From contig NZ_JAPDFT010000007.1 in the NCBI RefSeq assembly GCF_025949665.1, forward strand, positions 1-64,000: DNA of 64,000 nt. Direction: 5' to 3'. Positions 27,293 through 36,309 of the stretch are shown here, piece after piece. The notes under the pieces are model-generated. The model worked only from the letters and a program-made list of their open reading frames with translations. It ran no database searches and was not told where the DNA came from. This stretch comes from Chryseobacterium viscerum (lineage in GTDB: Bacteria > Bacteroidota > Bacteroidia > Flavobacteriales > Weeksellaceae). The translations under genes were made by a program, and so were the position numbers. Position 1 is the first letter of the stretch, and each line of letters opens with the position of its first letter.

Positions 27293-29275
27293 TTATTTTA
27301 AGATTTTAGTGTTAACAGTTTCTCCCTTATCAGAAACGATTTTTACAACGTATGAATTTTTAACTGAGCCATCAAGCTCGATTACAAAATCTCTGGACGC
27401 ATCAACCGCTTTTTTAGAGATTACTAGTTTACCGCTCATATCATAAACTTGAATATCTGCTTTTTTCCATTTTGGATCAAATCTTACAATGTAATTTGTA
27501 ATAGATGGATCATACACTACAAGTGTTCTTGATGCAGCAGCTTTATTACTATTATCTACAGCCAAAGTAATATTACTTGGTTCTCCATAATACAAATTAG
27601 CTTCCTCATTTGTTACCGCTACAACATCTCCTTGCTTAGCTTCTATTAAATTTCCGTTTTCGGCTTTATAATAGAATCCAATTCCTGAAGATAACTGATG
27701 TGCACCAGCTGGGATTAGCGCTGCATTTTCTCTGATCTCGAATTTATAAGATTTCACCTGATCCAGGTAATAGTTAACTAACTTAACATTTTTACCCTTG
27801 AAGTTACTCTCATTAGCTTCGTTAATATATAACCAATAGTTAGTATTATTATTATCATACCCACCATTCAGTGATTCTTCAAAAGTACCGATGATGTTTT
27901 TACCCGCTGAAGACTGCACTGAAGTTGCTGCAGAAATCTGGTGTCCTGTTGTTAATGATGGAGAAACAACATAGTATGTTCTGGAAAGTTCTTTCCCGTT
28001 AGCATCAAGACCGATTACACCAAGCTGTTTTACAGTATTGGTTGTATTCTTACCATTAGCCATTTTAGCTGCTGTTACATCATAATTGGTACCTGCTGTT
28101 CTTGCAGTAGATTTGAATCTTCTCAGGGTATTAAAATTTAAAGTCTGAGCTGTATTGTCTCTTAACTTTATTTTAAATGACTGCATCGGTTTGATTACAA
28201 GTAAATCTACGTCACCAATAGCAGGAGCTACTCCGTCACCTGTAGGTAAGAAAGTAACTACCTTAGCAGCTGTAGCATAAGTAGAACCACTTGGAAGAGT
28301 AACAATTGTACCTGGGTCATATTCAATACCCCAGATGTTTCTTACAGCATTTCCATCAGATCCTGTAACACTTTCAGTATATCCAATATTAGCTAAATCT
28401 AAATTGGTAAGGAAAGGGTTTCCGAATTGGTAGAAATTTTGTCCGAATGTTCCAGACCATGGATTTGTAGTAAACTCAAAACTATCATCAAGATAAGTAT
28501 TGTACTTCTCGTTGTATTGGTTTAGAGCATTACCATTAGTTCCGAATACAACATTGGAAGCACCTACGTTAGATTTTCCTGCATTCTGTAATGATACAGT
28601 TCCAGCATACGGTGCATATGGTTTTCCGTTAATATTGAATACGTTTCCTGATGCAGGAGCACTTGGATTCCAGTCATTATTTTTAACCTTTAGCATATAA
28701 TAACCTGAAGGATCCCAAGTAGTCGAGGTAGGAGCTAGATTCAAAGTAGTAATAGAAACAGCATTAGCATTATCCCATTTAAGAATTGGATTATCATACC
28801 TTCCGGTATTGAAAGTTTTGCCAACTTCAGTAGATAATGAATTGAAAGCTTTACCAGAGAAAGGCAAAGCAACTTGCTGGAAATAATTCCCGCTACCGTT
28901 ACTAGTAGTTCTGTATTCTTTGGTGACAACACCAGAAATGTTGGATTGGGATAATCCGTCAATGTACAGCTGACCATACGTGGAAGTAGCAAAAGAAGCA
29001 GGAGTGTTAAGTCTTAAGATGATATTTCCACCGTCAGTTTTATCAGCACCGCCAGCATCAATTGTCTTAAAACTATCTGTAGCAGATCCTACAACCATGA
29101 TATTTCCATGTACGTCCAAAAGACCATTACCTCTTGTCTGTACACCTCCACCGCTATAAACTAGGGTGCCTTCGCTCACATACATATTAGCATTAGTGTC
29201 AACATGACATAGTATCTGCGCCTGAACAGAGTAACTAATTGCTAAAAGACCTATAGCAAATAAACTTTTTCTCAT
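27293..29275 (-). CDS. Secreted T9SS type A sorting-domain protein
   Basis: A 660-residue secreted protein. It has a signal peptide (MRKSLFAIGLLAISYSVQAQ) and a beta-rich body, and its last 80 residues form the type A T9SS sorting domain (VYDMSGKLVISKKAVD, then YVVKIVSDKGETVNTKILK). No enzyme motif is recognised, so it may be an adhesin or surface-layer component. A -7 box lies at 29314-29321; the small PID protein gene follows immediately. Confidence 0.87.
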   Translation of the reverse strand: MRKSLFAIGLLAISYSVQAQILCHVDTNANMYVSEGTLVYSGGGVQTRGNGLLDVHGNIMVVGSATDSFKTIDAGGADKTDGGNIILRLNTPASFATSTYGQLYIDGLSQSNISGVVTKEYRTTSNGSGNYFQQVALPFSGKAFNSLSTEVGKTFNTGRYDNPILKWDNANAVSITTLNLAPTSTTWDPSGYYMLKVKNNDWNPSAPASGNVFNINGKPYAPYAGTVSLQNAGKSNVGASNVVFGTNGNALNQYNEKYNTYLDDSFEFTTNPWSGTFGQNFYQFGNPFLTNLDLANIGYTESVTGSDGNAVRNIWGIEYDPGTIVTLPSGSTYATAAKVVTFLPTGDGVAPAIGDVDLLVIKPMQSFKIKLRDNTAQTLNFNTLRRFKSTARTAGTNYDVTAAKMANGKNTTNTVKQLGVIGLDANGKELSRTYYVVSPSLTTGHQISAATSVQSSAGKNIIGTFEESLNGGYDNNNTNYWLYINEANESNFKGKNVKLVNYYLDQVKSYKFEIRENAALIPAGAHQLSSGIGFYYKAENGNLIEAKQGDVVAVTNEEANLYYGEPSNITLAVDNSNKAAASRTLVVYDPSITNYIVRFDPKWKKADIQVYDMSGKLVISKKAVDASRDFVIELDGSVKNSYVVKIVSDKGETVNTKILK

Positions 29276-29313
29276 TGTATAAATTATTTGTGTGTTAATA
29301 CAATCTTCACCCG

Positions 29314-29321
29314 CAAAGGTA
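29314..29321 (-). promoter_or_regulatory. -7 box of the T9SS protein gene
   Basis: Minus-strand TACCTTTG matches TAnnTTTG exactly and is followed by C. The -33 region is only A/T-rich, without TTG. It would give a leader of roughly 33 nt. Confidence 0.5.
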
Positions 29322-29349
29322 TTATTATTTTTCTTAAAAAAAAAATATT

Positions 29350-30537
29350 TTATCTATTAATCAAAACATTATCTTCCGTCAAGATGATCTCTTTGTCCTC
29401 TCCTATTGAAAACATATAGTCTTCTAGAACTTTTTCGGTAGTACCTCTCAACCCTCTTGCTCCTAATCCTTTTTCAATAGTTTCCTCTACGATTTTTTCA
29501 ATTGCACCATCTGTTATTACCAAATCCGTACCATCCATCTTGAAAAGTTCCACAAATTGATTCACAATTGAATTTTTTGGCTCTTTCATAATTCTTACCA
29601 GGGTCTCTTTCGTGAGTTTATCGAGGTAAGTGATGATTGGAAATCTTCCTAAAAGTTCCGGAATTAATCCGAAAGTACGAAGATCAATTGCATTAATATT
29701 TGTTAATATATATTCGTCTTCATCTGTTTTATTGATTTTCTCAGAACTGAAGCCTATCGCCTGCTTGTTCATTCTTCTTTCAATAATCTCTTTAATTCCG
29801 TCAAAAGCACCACCAGCAATAAACAAGATATTCTGAGTATTGACCTGGATATATTTCTGATCCGGATGTTTTCTACCTCCCTGCGGCGGAACATTGACGA
29901 TACTTCCTTCCAGCAGTTTCAATAATCCCTGCTGTACTCCTTCTCCGGAAACGTCTCTTGTAATACTTGGGTTATCGGACTTTCTTGCAATCTTATCAAT
30001 CTCATCAATGAACACAATTCCTTTTTCAGCTTTTTCCACATCATAATCTGCTACCATCAGAAGTCTGGACAGAATACTTTCAACATCCTCTCCTACATAT
30101 CCTGCTTCCGTTAAAATAGTGGCATCTACGATACAGAAAGGAACGTTCAGTTCTCTCGCGATCGTTTTTGCAAGAAGAGTTTTACCTGTTCCCGTCTCCC
30201 CTATCATGATGATGTTCGACTTTTCAAGTTCCACTTCTCTGTTTTCGTCCTGAGCGTGGAGTAATCTTTTATAATGATTATATACAGCAATAGAAAGCTG
30301 TTTTTTTGCCTGATCCTGACCTATCACATACTGATCAAGAAATTCTTTGATCTCTTTTGGCTTTTTAAGTTCAGCCATACTGTCGGCAGGTGAATATCCT
30401 GTTTTGGATGCACCATCTTTTACAATAGCATGGGCCTGCTCTATACAATTTTCACAAATAAAACCATTCTGGCCAGAAATCAGCATCTGTACTTCATTTC
30501 TTTTTCTGCCACAGAAAGAACATTGGTTTGAGTTCAT
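29350..30537 (-). CDS. clpX: ATP-dependent Clp protease ATP-binding subunit ClpX
   Basis: Unfolds substrates and feeds them to ClpP. The 395 residues show the N-terminal zinc-binding domain (C6, C9, C28, C31), Walker A GETGTGKT (about 112-119), Walker B IVFIDEIDKI, a pore-loop region and sensor-2 GARGLRG near 350. Slightly shorter than the typical 410-424. clpP is not adjacent in the window. Confidence 0.97.
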   Translation of the reverse strand: MNSNQCSFCGRKRNEVQMLISGQNGFICENCIEQAHAIVKDGASKTGYSPADSMAELKKPKEIKEFLDQYVIGQDQAKKQLSIAVYNHYKRLLHAQDENREVELEKSNIIMIGETGTGKTLLAKTIARELNVPFCIVDATILTEAGYVGEDVESILSRLLMVADYDVEKAEKGIVFIDEIDKIARKSDNPSITRDVSGEGVQQGLLKLLEGSIVNVPPQGGRKHPDQKYIQVNTQNILFIAGGAFDGIKEIIERRMNKQAIGFSSEKINKTDEDEYILTNINAIDLRTFGLIPELLGRFPIITYLDKLTKETLVRIMKEPKNSIVNQFVELFKMDGTDLVITDGAIEKIVEETIEKGLGARGLRGTTEKVLEDYMFSIGEDKEIILTEDNVLINR

Positions 30538-30564
30538 ATGATATAATATATATGTATATGTTAA

Positions 30565-30600
30565 AGAAAATCGTAAAAAATTACTTTTTTACGATTTTCT
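30565..30600 (-). terminator. Terminator after the HIT protein gene
   Basis: AGAAAATCGTAAAAAA (30565-30580) pairs perfectly with TTTTTTACGATTTTCT (30585-30600) around a 4-nt loop. It lies directly after the HIT gene stop and ahead of clpX. Confidence 0.8.
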
Positions 30601-30605
30601 GGTTG

Positions 30606-30995
30606 TTAAGAATTAATAATTAAGTTTTGAATCTCTGTATATTCTTCGTTCGTTAATTTTAATCTTTCATTTCTAAAATTCATGTCTTCCATCTTGTTTA
30701 AAGGAATCAGATGGATGTGTGCATGAGGAACTTCAAGTCCTACCACCGCTACTCCTACTCTTACACATGGAATTGCAGTTTTGATCTTCTTGGCCACCTC
30801 TTGGGCAAATCCCCAAAGGTTTTTGTATTCTTCACTTTCAAGATCAAAAATCAAATCCACTTCTTTTTTCGGAACTACCAGAGTATGTCCTTTCACCAAA
30901 GGCATTGCGTCTAAGAATGCAATAAAGTTTTCATTTTCTGCAATCTTATAAGAGGGAATCTCACCGTTGATGATTTTTGTGAATATAGTGCTCAT
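30606..30995 (-). CDS. HIT family nucleotide-binding protein
   Basis: 129 residues with the histidine triad H91-A-H93-I-H95 in HAHIHLIPL, and the FLDAMPLVKGHTLVVPK core near 27-43. HIT proteins of the Hint branch hydrolyse nucleoside phosphoramidates or similar compounds; substrate unknown here. Downstream of greA and probably in the same transcript (54-bp gap). Confidence 0.9.
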   Translation of the reverse strand: MSTIFTKIINGEIPSYKIAENENFIAFLDAMPLVKGHTLVVPKKEVDLIFDLESEEYKNLWGFAQEVAKKIKTAIPCVRVGVAVVGLEVPHAHIHLIPLNKMEDMNFRNERLKLTNEEYTEIQNLIINS

Positions 30996-31049
30996 TGTAT
31001 TAGAAGTTAGGTTATGTATTAGAAGTTTAGAAATAGAAACTGTATCAGA

Positions 31050-31520
31050 CTATAAAGAAATGTCTAATACTTCAAAAGACAATTTGTTTCCGTTCGGTAA
31101 AGTAATTTCGGCAGTTTCGCCAATAGCTTTCCCCAACAAACCTTTTGCGATAGGAGTGTTTACAGAAATTCTTCCTGTTTTCAGGTCACTTTCGTTATCT
31201 GGTACCAATGTAAATACCTGCTCTTGCTTGGTAGCATTATTTTTAAGTTTCACTGTTGTTAAGATGGAAACTTTTGAAGTATCTAATTGGCTTTCGTCTA
31301 TAATTTTAGAAGTAGAGATAACGTCTTTCAGCTTGGAAATTCTCATTTCAAGCATCCCCTGAGCCTCTTTAGCCGCATCGTATTCTGCATTTTCAGACAA
31401 ATCTCCTTTGTCTCTTGCTTCCGCGATCTGCTGAGTGATTTTTGGTCTCTCTACAGTTTCCAACTGTTCCAGCTCAGCTTTCATTTTCTCTAGGCCCTCC
31501 TTAGTTACATAGCTTGCCAT
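31050..31520 (-). CDS. greA: Transcription elongation factor GreA
   Basis: Rescues backtracked RNA polymerase by stimulating cleavage of the nascent transcript. The 156 residues have the N-terminal coiled-coil hairpin (about 10-75, with the acidic tip DLSENAEYDAA) and the C-terminal FKBP-like domain ending LSFEVLDISL. The ATG at 31520 is chosen over a TTG three codons upstream. The leader contains a terminator-like hairpin (31571-31546). Confidence 0.96.
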   Translation of the reverse strand: MASYVTKEGLEKMKAELEQLETVERPKITQQIAEARDKGDLSENAEYDAAKEAQGMLEMRISKLKDVISTSKIIDESQLDTSKVSILTTVKLKNNATKQEQVFTLVPDNESDLKTGRISVNTPIAKGLLGKAIGETAEITLPNGNKLSFEVLDISL

Positions 31521-31545
31521 AATTTTCAAAATTTAGTTTTAGTAT

Positions 31546-31571
31546 AAAAAAATAATCCGACATTTGCCGGA
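31546..31571 (-). promoter_or_regulatory. Terminator-like hairpin in the greA leader
   Basis: On the minus strand TCCGGC pairs with GTCGGA (one G-T pair) around an AAAT loop, followed by TTATTTTTTT, all between the predicted greA promoter and its start codon. It could cause early termination of greA transcription and release of a short leader RNA. Confidence 0.5.
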
Positions 31572-31604
31572 CAATGTTTTCGTGTTGTAATCGTTTAATT
31601 TTTA

Positions 31605-31612
31605 CAAATATA
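31605..31612 (-). promoter_or_regulatory. -7 box upstream of greA
   Basis: Minus-strand TATATTTG matches TAnnTTTG; no TTG at the expected -33 position. The predicted start near 31598 would give a leader of about 78 nt, which includes the terminator-like hairpin. Confidence 0.4.
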
Positions 31613-31629
31613 TAAAAATTTAAATTGAA

Positions 31630-32085
31630 ATGAAAAAAACTTTTTCAATCTTATCTATTTTCAGTATATTGGTTTTCAGTAACTTAACTATAAACTCTTG
31701 TGGAAGCAGAGAAGATACAGTGAACTGTTTCCCCAATACTCCTATTAATGTATCCCTCAATCTAAACCTGCCTGCCTACTATGCTTTGAACAATATCAGC
31801 GGTTGGATTTATGTGAATGAGCAGCAGTCCGGAACAAGAGGGCTGATTATTGTCCGAACTGCAAGCGGATTTAAGGTATACGACAGGAATGCTCCTCACC
31901 TATGCCCTGATAATAATACAACTCTGGAGGTAAAGGACGATATTGCCATTATCTGCCCGCAGGACAACACAAGATGGATCTTAAGTACGGGACAGCCGGA
32001 GGCAGGAGCTAAAACATCTCTACCGCCTAAAACCTATCCTTACAATTATGATGTTCCAAGCAAAACTTTAACTGTTTACTATTAG
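31630..32085 (+). CDS. Rieske-fold lipoprotein with degenerate cluster site
   Basis: A 151-residue lipoprotein (lipobox TINSC, C24). Residues 50-145 look like a Rieske domain, but the ligands are half lost: the C-x-H motif reads A88-P-H90 and the C-x-x-H motif reads C109-P-Q-D112. The family otherwise binds a [2Fe-2S] cluster, so this copy probably does not bind a normal one. It is followed after 8 bp by dtd, probably in one transcript. Confidence 0.7.
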   Translation: MKKTFSILSIFSILVFSNLTINSCGSREDTVNCFPNTPINVSLNLNLPAYYALNNISGWIYVNEQQSGTRGLIIVRTASGFKVYDRNAPHLCPDNNTTLEVKDDIAIICPQDNTRWILSTGQPEAGAKTSLPPKTYPYNYDVPSKTLTVYY

Positions 32086-32093
32086 AATATAAA

Positions 32094-32543
32094 ATGAAGA
32101 TCGTTATACAAAGAGTCTCTGAAGCTAGTGTAAAAGTAGACGGAAAAATTGTTGGTGAAATCGGAAAAGGATTTATGCTGCTGGTAGGTGTGGATGAAAA
32201 TGATGAAAAAACAGATGCGGACTGGCTTGTACAGAAAGTGTTAAACCTAAGGATCTTTGGAGATGAGGAGGGTAAACTTAATCTTTCCGTGAAGGATATT
32301 TCAGGAGAAATCCTTTGCATCAGCCAATTTACTTTGATTGCAGATTATAAAAAAGGCAATCGCCCGTCTTTCATAAAAGCCGCAAAACCTGATAAAGCCA
32401 TTCCTCTTTTTGATTATTTTAAAGAAGAAATTTCTCAATCCGGATTAAAGATAGAAAGCGGAATCTTCGGGGCAGACATGAAAGTTTCCCTGATCAACGA
32501 CGGACCTGTCACAATCGTAATGGATTCGGTTACCAAAAGCTAA
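32094..32543 (+). CDS. dtd: D-aminoacyl-tRNA deacylase
   Basis: Hydrolyses D-amino acids wrongly attached to tRNA. The 149 residues match the family length; the two active-site motifs are visible as SQFTL (about 78-82) and the cis-Gly-Pro block NDGPVTIVMD near the end. It begins 8 bp after the Rieske-like gene. Confidence 0.95.
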   Translation: MKIVIQRVSEASVKVDGKIVGEIGKGFMLLVGVDENDEKTDADWLVQKVLNLRIFGDEEGKLNLSVKDISGEILCISQFTLIADYKKGNRPSFIKAAKPDKAIPLFDYFKEEISQSGLKIESGIFGADMKVSLINDGPVTIVMDSVTKS

Positions 32544-32553
32544 AGTATAGAAG

Positions 32554-33150
32554 ATGAATAACAAAAATACAGTCATTGCTTATCTGGCAGTGACTTTAGT
32601 TTTTCTGTTTGGAATAGTATTAAGTCTGAACAACTATAGTTTCGCTGGATATTATATTGATAAAATAATCAACTGGCTTTGGCTATTGATGACCATTTTT
32701 ATTATTATCAGGTTCTGGAAGAAAAAAGTGATTAAAGTATACTTTGGTCTTTTGATATCAGGCATCATTCTTAGTATTTTACCCATGATGATCCCATTTT
32801 TCGGAATTGTTCATTATTTCTCCACCATTGGATGTGAGCAGAGAATTCAGCTTGATAATACTTACAGATTAGAAAGAGGCCGTCCGGGAGCACTTTACAG
32901 ACCGCTTATTATGATTTATAAGAAAGAAGGTATTTTTGAAAAACAAATCTCAAGATTTCCTTATTCAGACATCATAGAAAAAACAGTACAGCCATCTAAG
33001 GATACTTATTTAGATGATAAAAAACTTCCAATCCAGGAAGCAAAACTCATTAATGTCAATCAGGACAGTATTGGTATTGAATATCGGATCATGAATAAGC
33101 AGAAAGTACTCTACCATAAGAACAAATTAAACTGGTTTGATGATCTTTAA
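32554..33150 (+). CDS. Membrane protein of unknown function
   Basis: A 198-residue protein with three hydrophobic segments in the first 95 residues and a soluble C-terminal half. The family is not recognised. It starts 10 bp after dtd and is followed by a terminator, so it closes the Rieske-dtd transcript. Confidence 0.7.
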   Translation: MNNKNTVIAYLAVTLVFLFGIVLSLNNYSFAGYYIDKIINWLWLLMTIFIIIRFWKKKVIKVYFGLLISGIILSILPMMIPFFGIVHYFSTIGCEQRIQLDNTYRLERGRPGALYRPLIMIYKKEGIFEKQISRFPYSDIIEKTVQPSKDTYLDDKKLPIQEAKLINVNQDSIGIEYRIMNKQKVLYHKNKLNWFDDL

Positions 33151-33174
33151 AAATTAAAACTATACACCTCAACA

Positions 33175-33205
33175 AAACCATTCAGTGATCCTGGATGGTT
33201 TTTTT
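33175..33205 (+). terminator. Rho-independent terminator
   Basis: AAACCATTCAG (33175-33185) pairs with CTGGATGGTTT (33191-33201), 11 bp with one wobble, followed by a T run to 33205. Confidence 0.85.
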
Positions 33206-33338
33206 GTAATCATACAAAGTATATTTTCCAAACCTCACAGACTGTTGAAGCCTGTAAAGTTTATATACATAATTAATGAAAGTCTTTATACATAAGGAAG
33301 GATTAAAAAAAATAAAAATAAATTCACAAAAACGTGAT

Positions 33339-33364
33339 TTGTTTTTATTTTATTATTAATTTTG
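33339..33364 (+). promoter_or_regulatory. Putative promoter of the subtilase gene
   Basis: TTG (33339-33341) and TAATTTTG (33357-33364) match both boxes, but the 15-nt spacer is shorter than the usual 17-23. Confidence 0.4.
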
Positions 33365-33405
33365 ATATAAATCAAAACTGATTTACAACCATTTAACAAA
33401 ATTGT

Positions 33406-35064
33406 ATGAAAACAAAAATCAACTTTTTCGCATTGTTTGCGTTCTGCTCTTCCCTGTCTTTTGGTCAGGACATCCAGACCAAAATGGCTAATGATCAAAA
33501 TTCAGTTATCTATGTATGCTTTTCAAAAGGCATTAATTCAGAAAAAGCGGCATTCAGCAGAAATGCTGATCTGGAGAGATTTTCAAGAGAAAATAAAATT
33601 TCATTTAAGTATGATCTTGATTTTACAGACAACAAACTTGATGAAATGGCCAGAAGCAGCAAAGCAATTGGAAACTCCTCAGAATCTGTAGAAAAACTGA
33701 AAAGAATTTATAAGGCTGATCTGCCTCTTCAAAATGAAGAAAACACCCGGAAAATCATTCATAGCCTTGAAAGATTCCCTGAAATTGAGTATGTATCTGT
33801 GATGAGTGCGGCTCCTATTGAACCTCCTTTGGTAAACGCTTTTGTGGCAACACCTGATCTGGAAAGCATTCAGACTTATCTGAATGACAATCCGGGAATC
33901 AATGCAAAATATGCCTGGTCAAGAGGAATCACCGGACAGAATATCCGTGTAAGGGATGTGGAATATGGTTTCTACAAAACTCACGAAATGCTTTCTAATC
34001 AAAATTCTATACAACTGGAACCCGGATATTCCCCGAATGCAGGATTAGCCAATAATAACTACCGCGACCACGGAACTGCTGTGGTGAGTATTTTAGGTTC
34101 AATAAAAGATAATATCGGGCTTACAGGAGCGGCCTACAGTACTTCAGAAATAAAAGGATATATGGAATGGACTACTGTAGGATACAACAGAGCTTCTGCT
34201 GTGAGCAGATCTATAAACGCTTCTCAGGCAGGCGATATTATTCTGTATGAAATGCAGACCGGAGGAAAAGACGGTCAGTACTGTCCTGCAGAATATGATC
34301 AGGTGATCTGGGATCTTACCAAAGCTGCTACTGATTCAGGAATTATCATCATTGCAGCAGCGGGTAACGGGAATCAGAATCTGGATGATCCGTTTTATGC
34401 AACTTATCTTGGCAGAGGAAATAGTGGTGCCATTATTGTAGGAGCAGGATCTCCTAATACTACTCATTCAAAGTTAAGTTTCAGTACTTATGGAAACAGA
34501 GTGGATGTTCAGGGCTGGGGAAGCAGCGTTCTTGCTGCGGGTTATGGGTCTTATGCCAAATATGACAATGATAATAACAGGACTTATAATTATTTCAGCG
34601 GTACAAGTTCTGCAACGCCTGTAGTGTCTTCAGCAGCTATTTTAATTCAGTCTTTCTATCGTCAGACTACGGGTCAGAATTTAACACCTACTGCCATGAA
34701 AAGTCTATTGATTTCTACAGGAATTCCACAGGGAGGAACTGTAACCGGTCAGAAAATCGGGCCTCTTCCTAATGTAAAAAATGCGATACTTCAACTGGAA
34801 AGTAAGTTTGCTGCCCCTGTAAAAACATTATCTCCGCTGGAGGTTAAAATTTATCCTAATCCATCCAGCAGTACTATTGCTATTCAAAGTGCAGAAAACA
34901 AAAAGCTGGATTTTGAGATCATCAACCTTCAGGGGCGTACCGTGATCAAAAGTTCTGTTTTGTCTGATGAAAAAATCGATATTTCACAACTGCCAACAGG
35001 CCAGTATATCATCAATATCAATGAAGGCCAAAGAAGAGTTGTTGAGAAATTCACGAAACTATAA
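33406..35064 (+). CDS. Secreted S8 subtilisin-like peptidase with T9SS tail
   Basis: A 552-residue secreted protease. A signal peptide ends near SLSFGQ, a prodomain-like region spans about 25-150, and the catalytic domain has D184 (RVRDVEYGF), H222 (DHGTAVVSI), an oxyanion-region AAAGNGNQN and S401 in GTSSATP. The last 80 residues form a T9SS type A domain (VKIYPNPSSSTIAI ... VVEKFTKL). Probably secreted to digest proteins outside the cell. Confidence 0.92.
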   Translation: MKTKINFFALFAFCSSLSFGQDIQTKMANDQNSVIYVCFSKGINSEKAAFSRNADLERFSRENKISFKYDLDFTDNKLDEMARSSKAIGNSSESVEKLKRIYKADLPLQNEENTRKIIHSLERFPEIEYVSVMSAAPIEPPLVNAFVATPDLESIQTYLNDNPGINAKYAWSRGITGQNIRVRDVEYGFYKTHEMLSNQNSIQLEPGYSPNAGLANNNYRDHGTAVVSILGSIKDNIGLTGAAYSTSEIKGYMEWTTVGYNRASAVSRSINASQAGDIILYEMQTGGKDGQYCPAEYDQVIWDLTKAATDSGIIIIAAAGNGNQNLDDPFYATYLGRGNSGAIIVGAGSPNTTHSKLSFSTYGNRVDVQGWGSSVLAAGYGSYAKYDNDNNRTYNYFSGTSSATPVVSSAAILIQSFYRQTTGQNLTPTAMKSLLISTGIPQGGTVTGQKIGPLPNVKNAILQLESKFAAPVKTLSPLEVKIYPNPSSSTIAIQSAENKKLDFEIINLQGRTVIKSSVLSDEKIDISQLPTGQYIININEGQRRVVEKFTKL

Positions 35065-35093
35065 AAAGATTTTTATACATTTTACTTCACATC

Positions 35094-35128
35094 AAACCCT
35101 CTTTCAGCCTACTGAAAGAGGGTTTTTA
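35094..35128 (+). terminator. Terminator after the subtilase gene
   Basis: AAACCCTCTTTCAG (35094-35107) pairs perfectly with CTGAAAGAGGGTTT (35112-35125), followed by T residues on the plus strand. It could also end the convergent lipoprotein gene, though its minus-strand T run is weaker. Confidence 0.85.
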
Positions 35129-35146
35129 TTATCAATTTTTATCCGG

Positions 35147-35659
35147 TTATTTCGCAGGAACGCTGCTGAAATTCAGGGCAACTTTAATGTTCATGTCTGA
35201 AGAGGTTTGATTCTTCAATTCATAGACTGTTCTCACCGTTAATCCTGAACTTTTTACAATTTCATCAAGGAATCCGGTATCATTCAGATCCAGATTTAAG
35301 CTGGAAGAGTTGGTCGATATATTGGAGCGTGATGCTACCAGTGTTTCTCCTGTCCCGTTGGATGAAACATATATTTTGACGGTTTTGAATGCACTTAGAT
35401 TTCCTCCTGAAGGAGAAGCAACAGAAATTTTTGCATCTGAAATTCTTACGTCTTTAATCTTTGCATTGTTATTTCCTCCGAACCATGTCTGTACATTGGT
35501 AGCGGTTGCAGTGGAAGAAACTTCTTTATCTGCAGGAACGCCTGTAGACACCAAAACATTCGTTGTGTATGGAAATGTATTCTGAACCAGCGACTGTACG
35601 GTTCCGCAACTTACGAGTACAGCTGAAGCGGCCATTGCTGTTAGAACTATATTTTTCAT
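35147..35659 (-). CDS. Putative lipoprotein of unknown function
   Basis: 170 residues with a lipoprotein signal (LVSC, C18). The rest is a Ser/Thr/Asn-rich beta-type sequence (for example KISVASPSGGNLSAFKTVKIY) without enzyme motifs. Likely an outer-membrane or periplasmic lipoprotein; the family is not recognised. Confidence 0.7.
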   Translation of the reverse strand: MKNIVLTAMAASAVLVSCGTVQSLVQNTFPYTTNVLVSTGVPADKEVSSTATATNVQTWFGGNNNAKIKDVRISDAKISVASPSGGNLSAFKTVKIYVSSNGTGETLVASRSNISTNSSSLNLDLNDTGFLDEIVKSSGLTVRTVYELKNQTSSDMNIKVALNFSSVPAK

Positions 35660-35718
35660 AATTGTAAATTTTAAACTTAGAATTTAGTTTGCAGAAATTG
35701 TACCAAATTGATTTGGGC

Positions 35719-36258
35719 TTATTCCACAGTTACCGTAAAACTTCCTTTGGTATTTCCGGAAGCCATATTACTTTTCCCGATAATCAGCCATACTTCACCT
35801 TTTCCCGGAGTGTCATAAGTAATTTCTCTTCCGAAAGGCCCATCGTAGTCGCCGTTAGGAAGTTTGATCTGATTGAAACGGATATTGAAATCTTTCTCTT
35901 TGGTTGAAATTTTTGCTTTGATATTCGGGCGGTCGTAATGTGTCAGTTTTAAGATCAGTTCCTGATCATCTTTTTTAAATTCTTCTCCCAAAGTAAAAGG
36001 AAGCTGGGTAGCATCGGCTGTTCTTATGATCTGTCCTTCTTTTTCATTTCTCATTACGCCTTTACGCAAAACTTCTTTGGTAGCCGGAGCATTGTTAACA
36101 ATTGAATCTCTTTTTCTCAATGCTGCAGAATCTGCTTTTACAACAGAATCCGGCATTTCTGTTACAATGGTAGAATCCTTGTCCTGAACTGCTGTCACGG
36201 CAGGTTCTTTTTTACATGAAATAATAATCAATGGAATCAACAATAAGCTTTTTTTCAT
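35719..36258 (-). CDS. Putative lipoprotein of unknown function
   Basis: About 179 residues from the ATG at 36258, with lipobox IIISC (C15). The N-terminal third is Asp/Ser/Val-rich and low complexity; the C-terminal part is a compact beta domain (FTLGEEFKKDDQELILKLTHYD ends near residue 120). An earlier ATG at 36288 would add ten residues before the signal and is not preferred. Confidence 0.68.
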   Translation of the reverse strand: MKKSLLLIPLIIISCKKEPAVTAVQDKDSTIVTEMPDSVVKADSAALRKRDSIVNNAPATKEVLRKGVMRNEKEGQIIRTADATQLPFTLGEEFKKDDQELILKLTHYDRPNIKAKISTKEKDFNIRFNQIKLPNGDYDGPFGREITYDTPGKGEVWLIIGKSNMASGNTKGSFTVTVE

Positions 36259-36309
36259 AATAATTAAGTTTAAGAATGTACCAACCATTCTGGTGAGCTC
36301 TATTAAATG

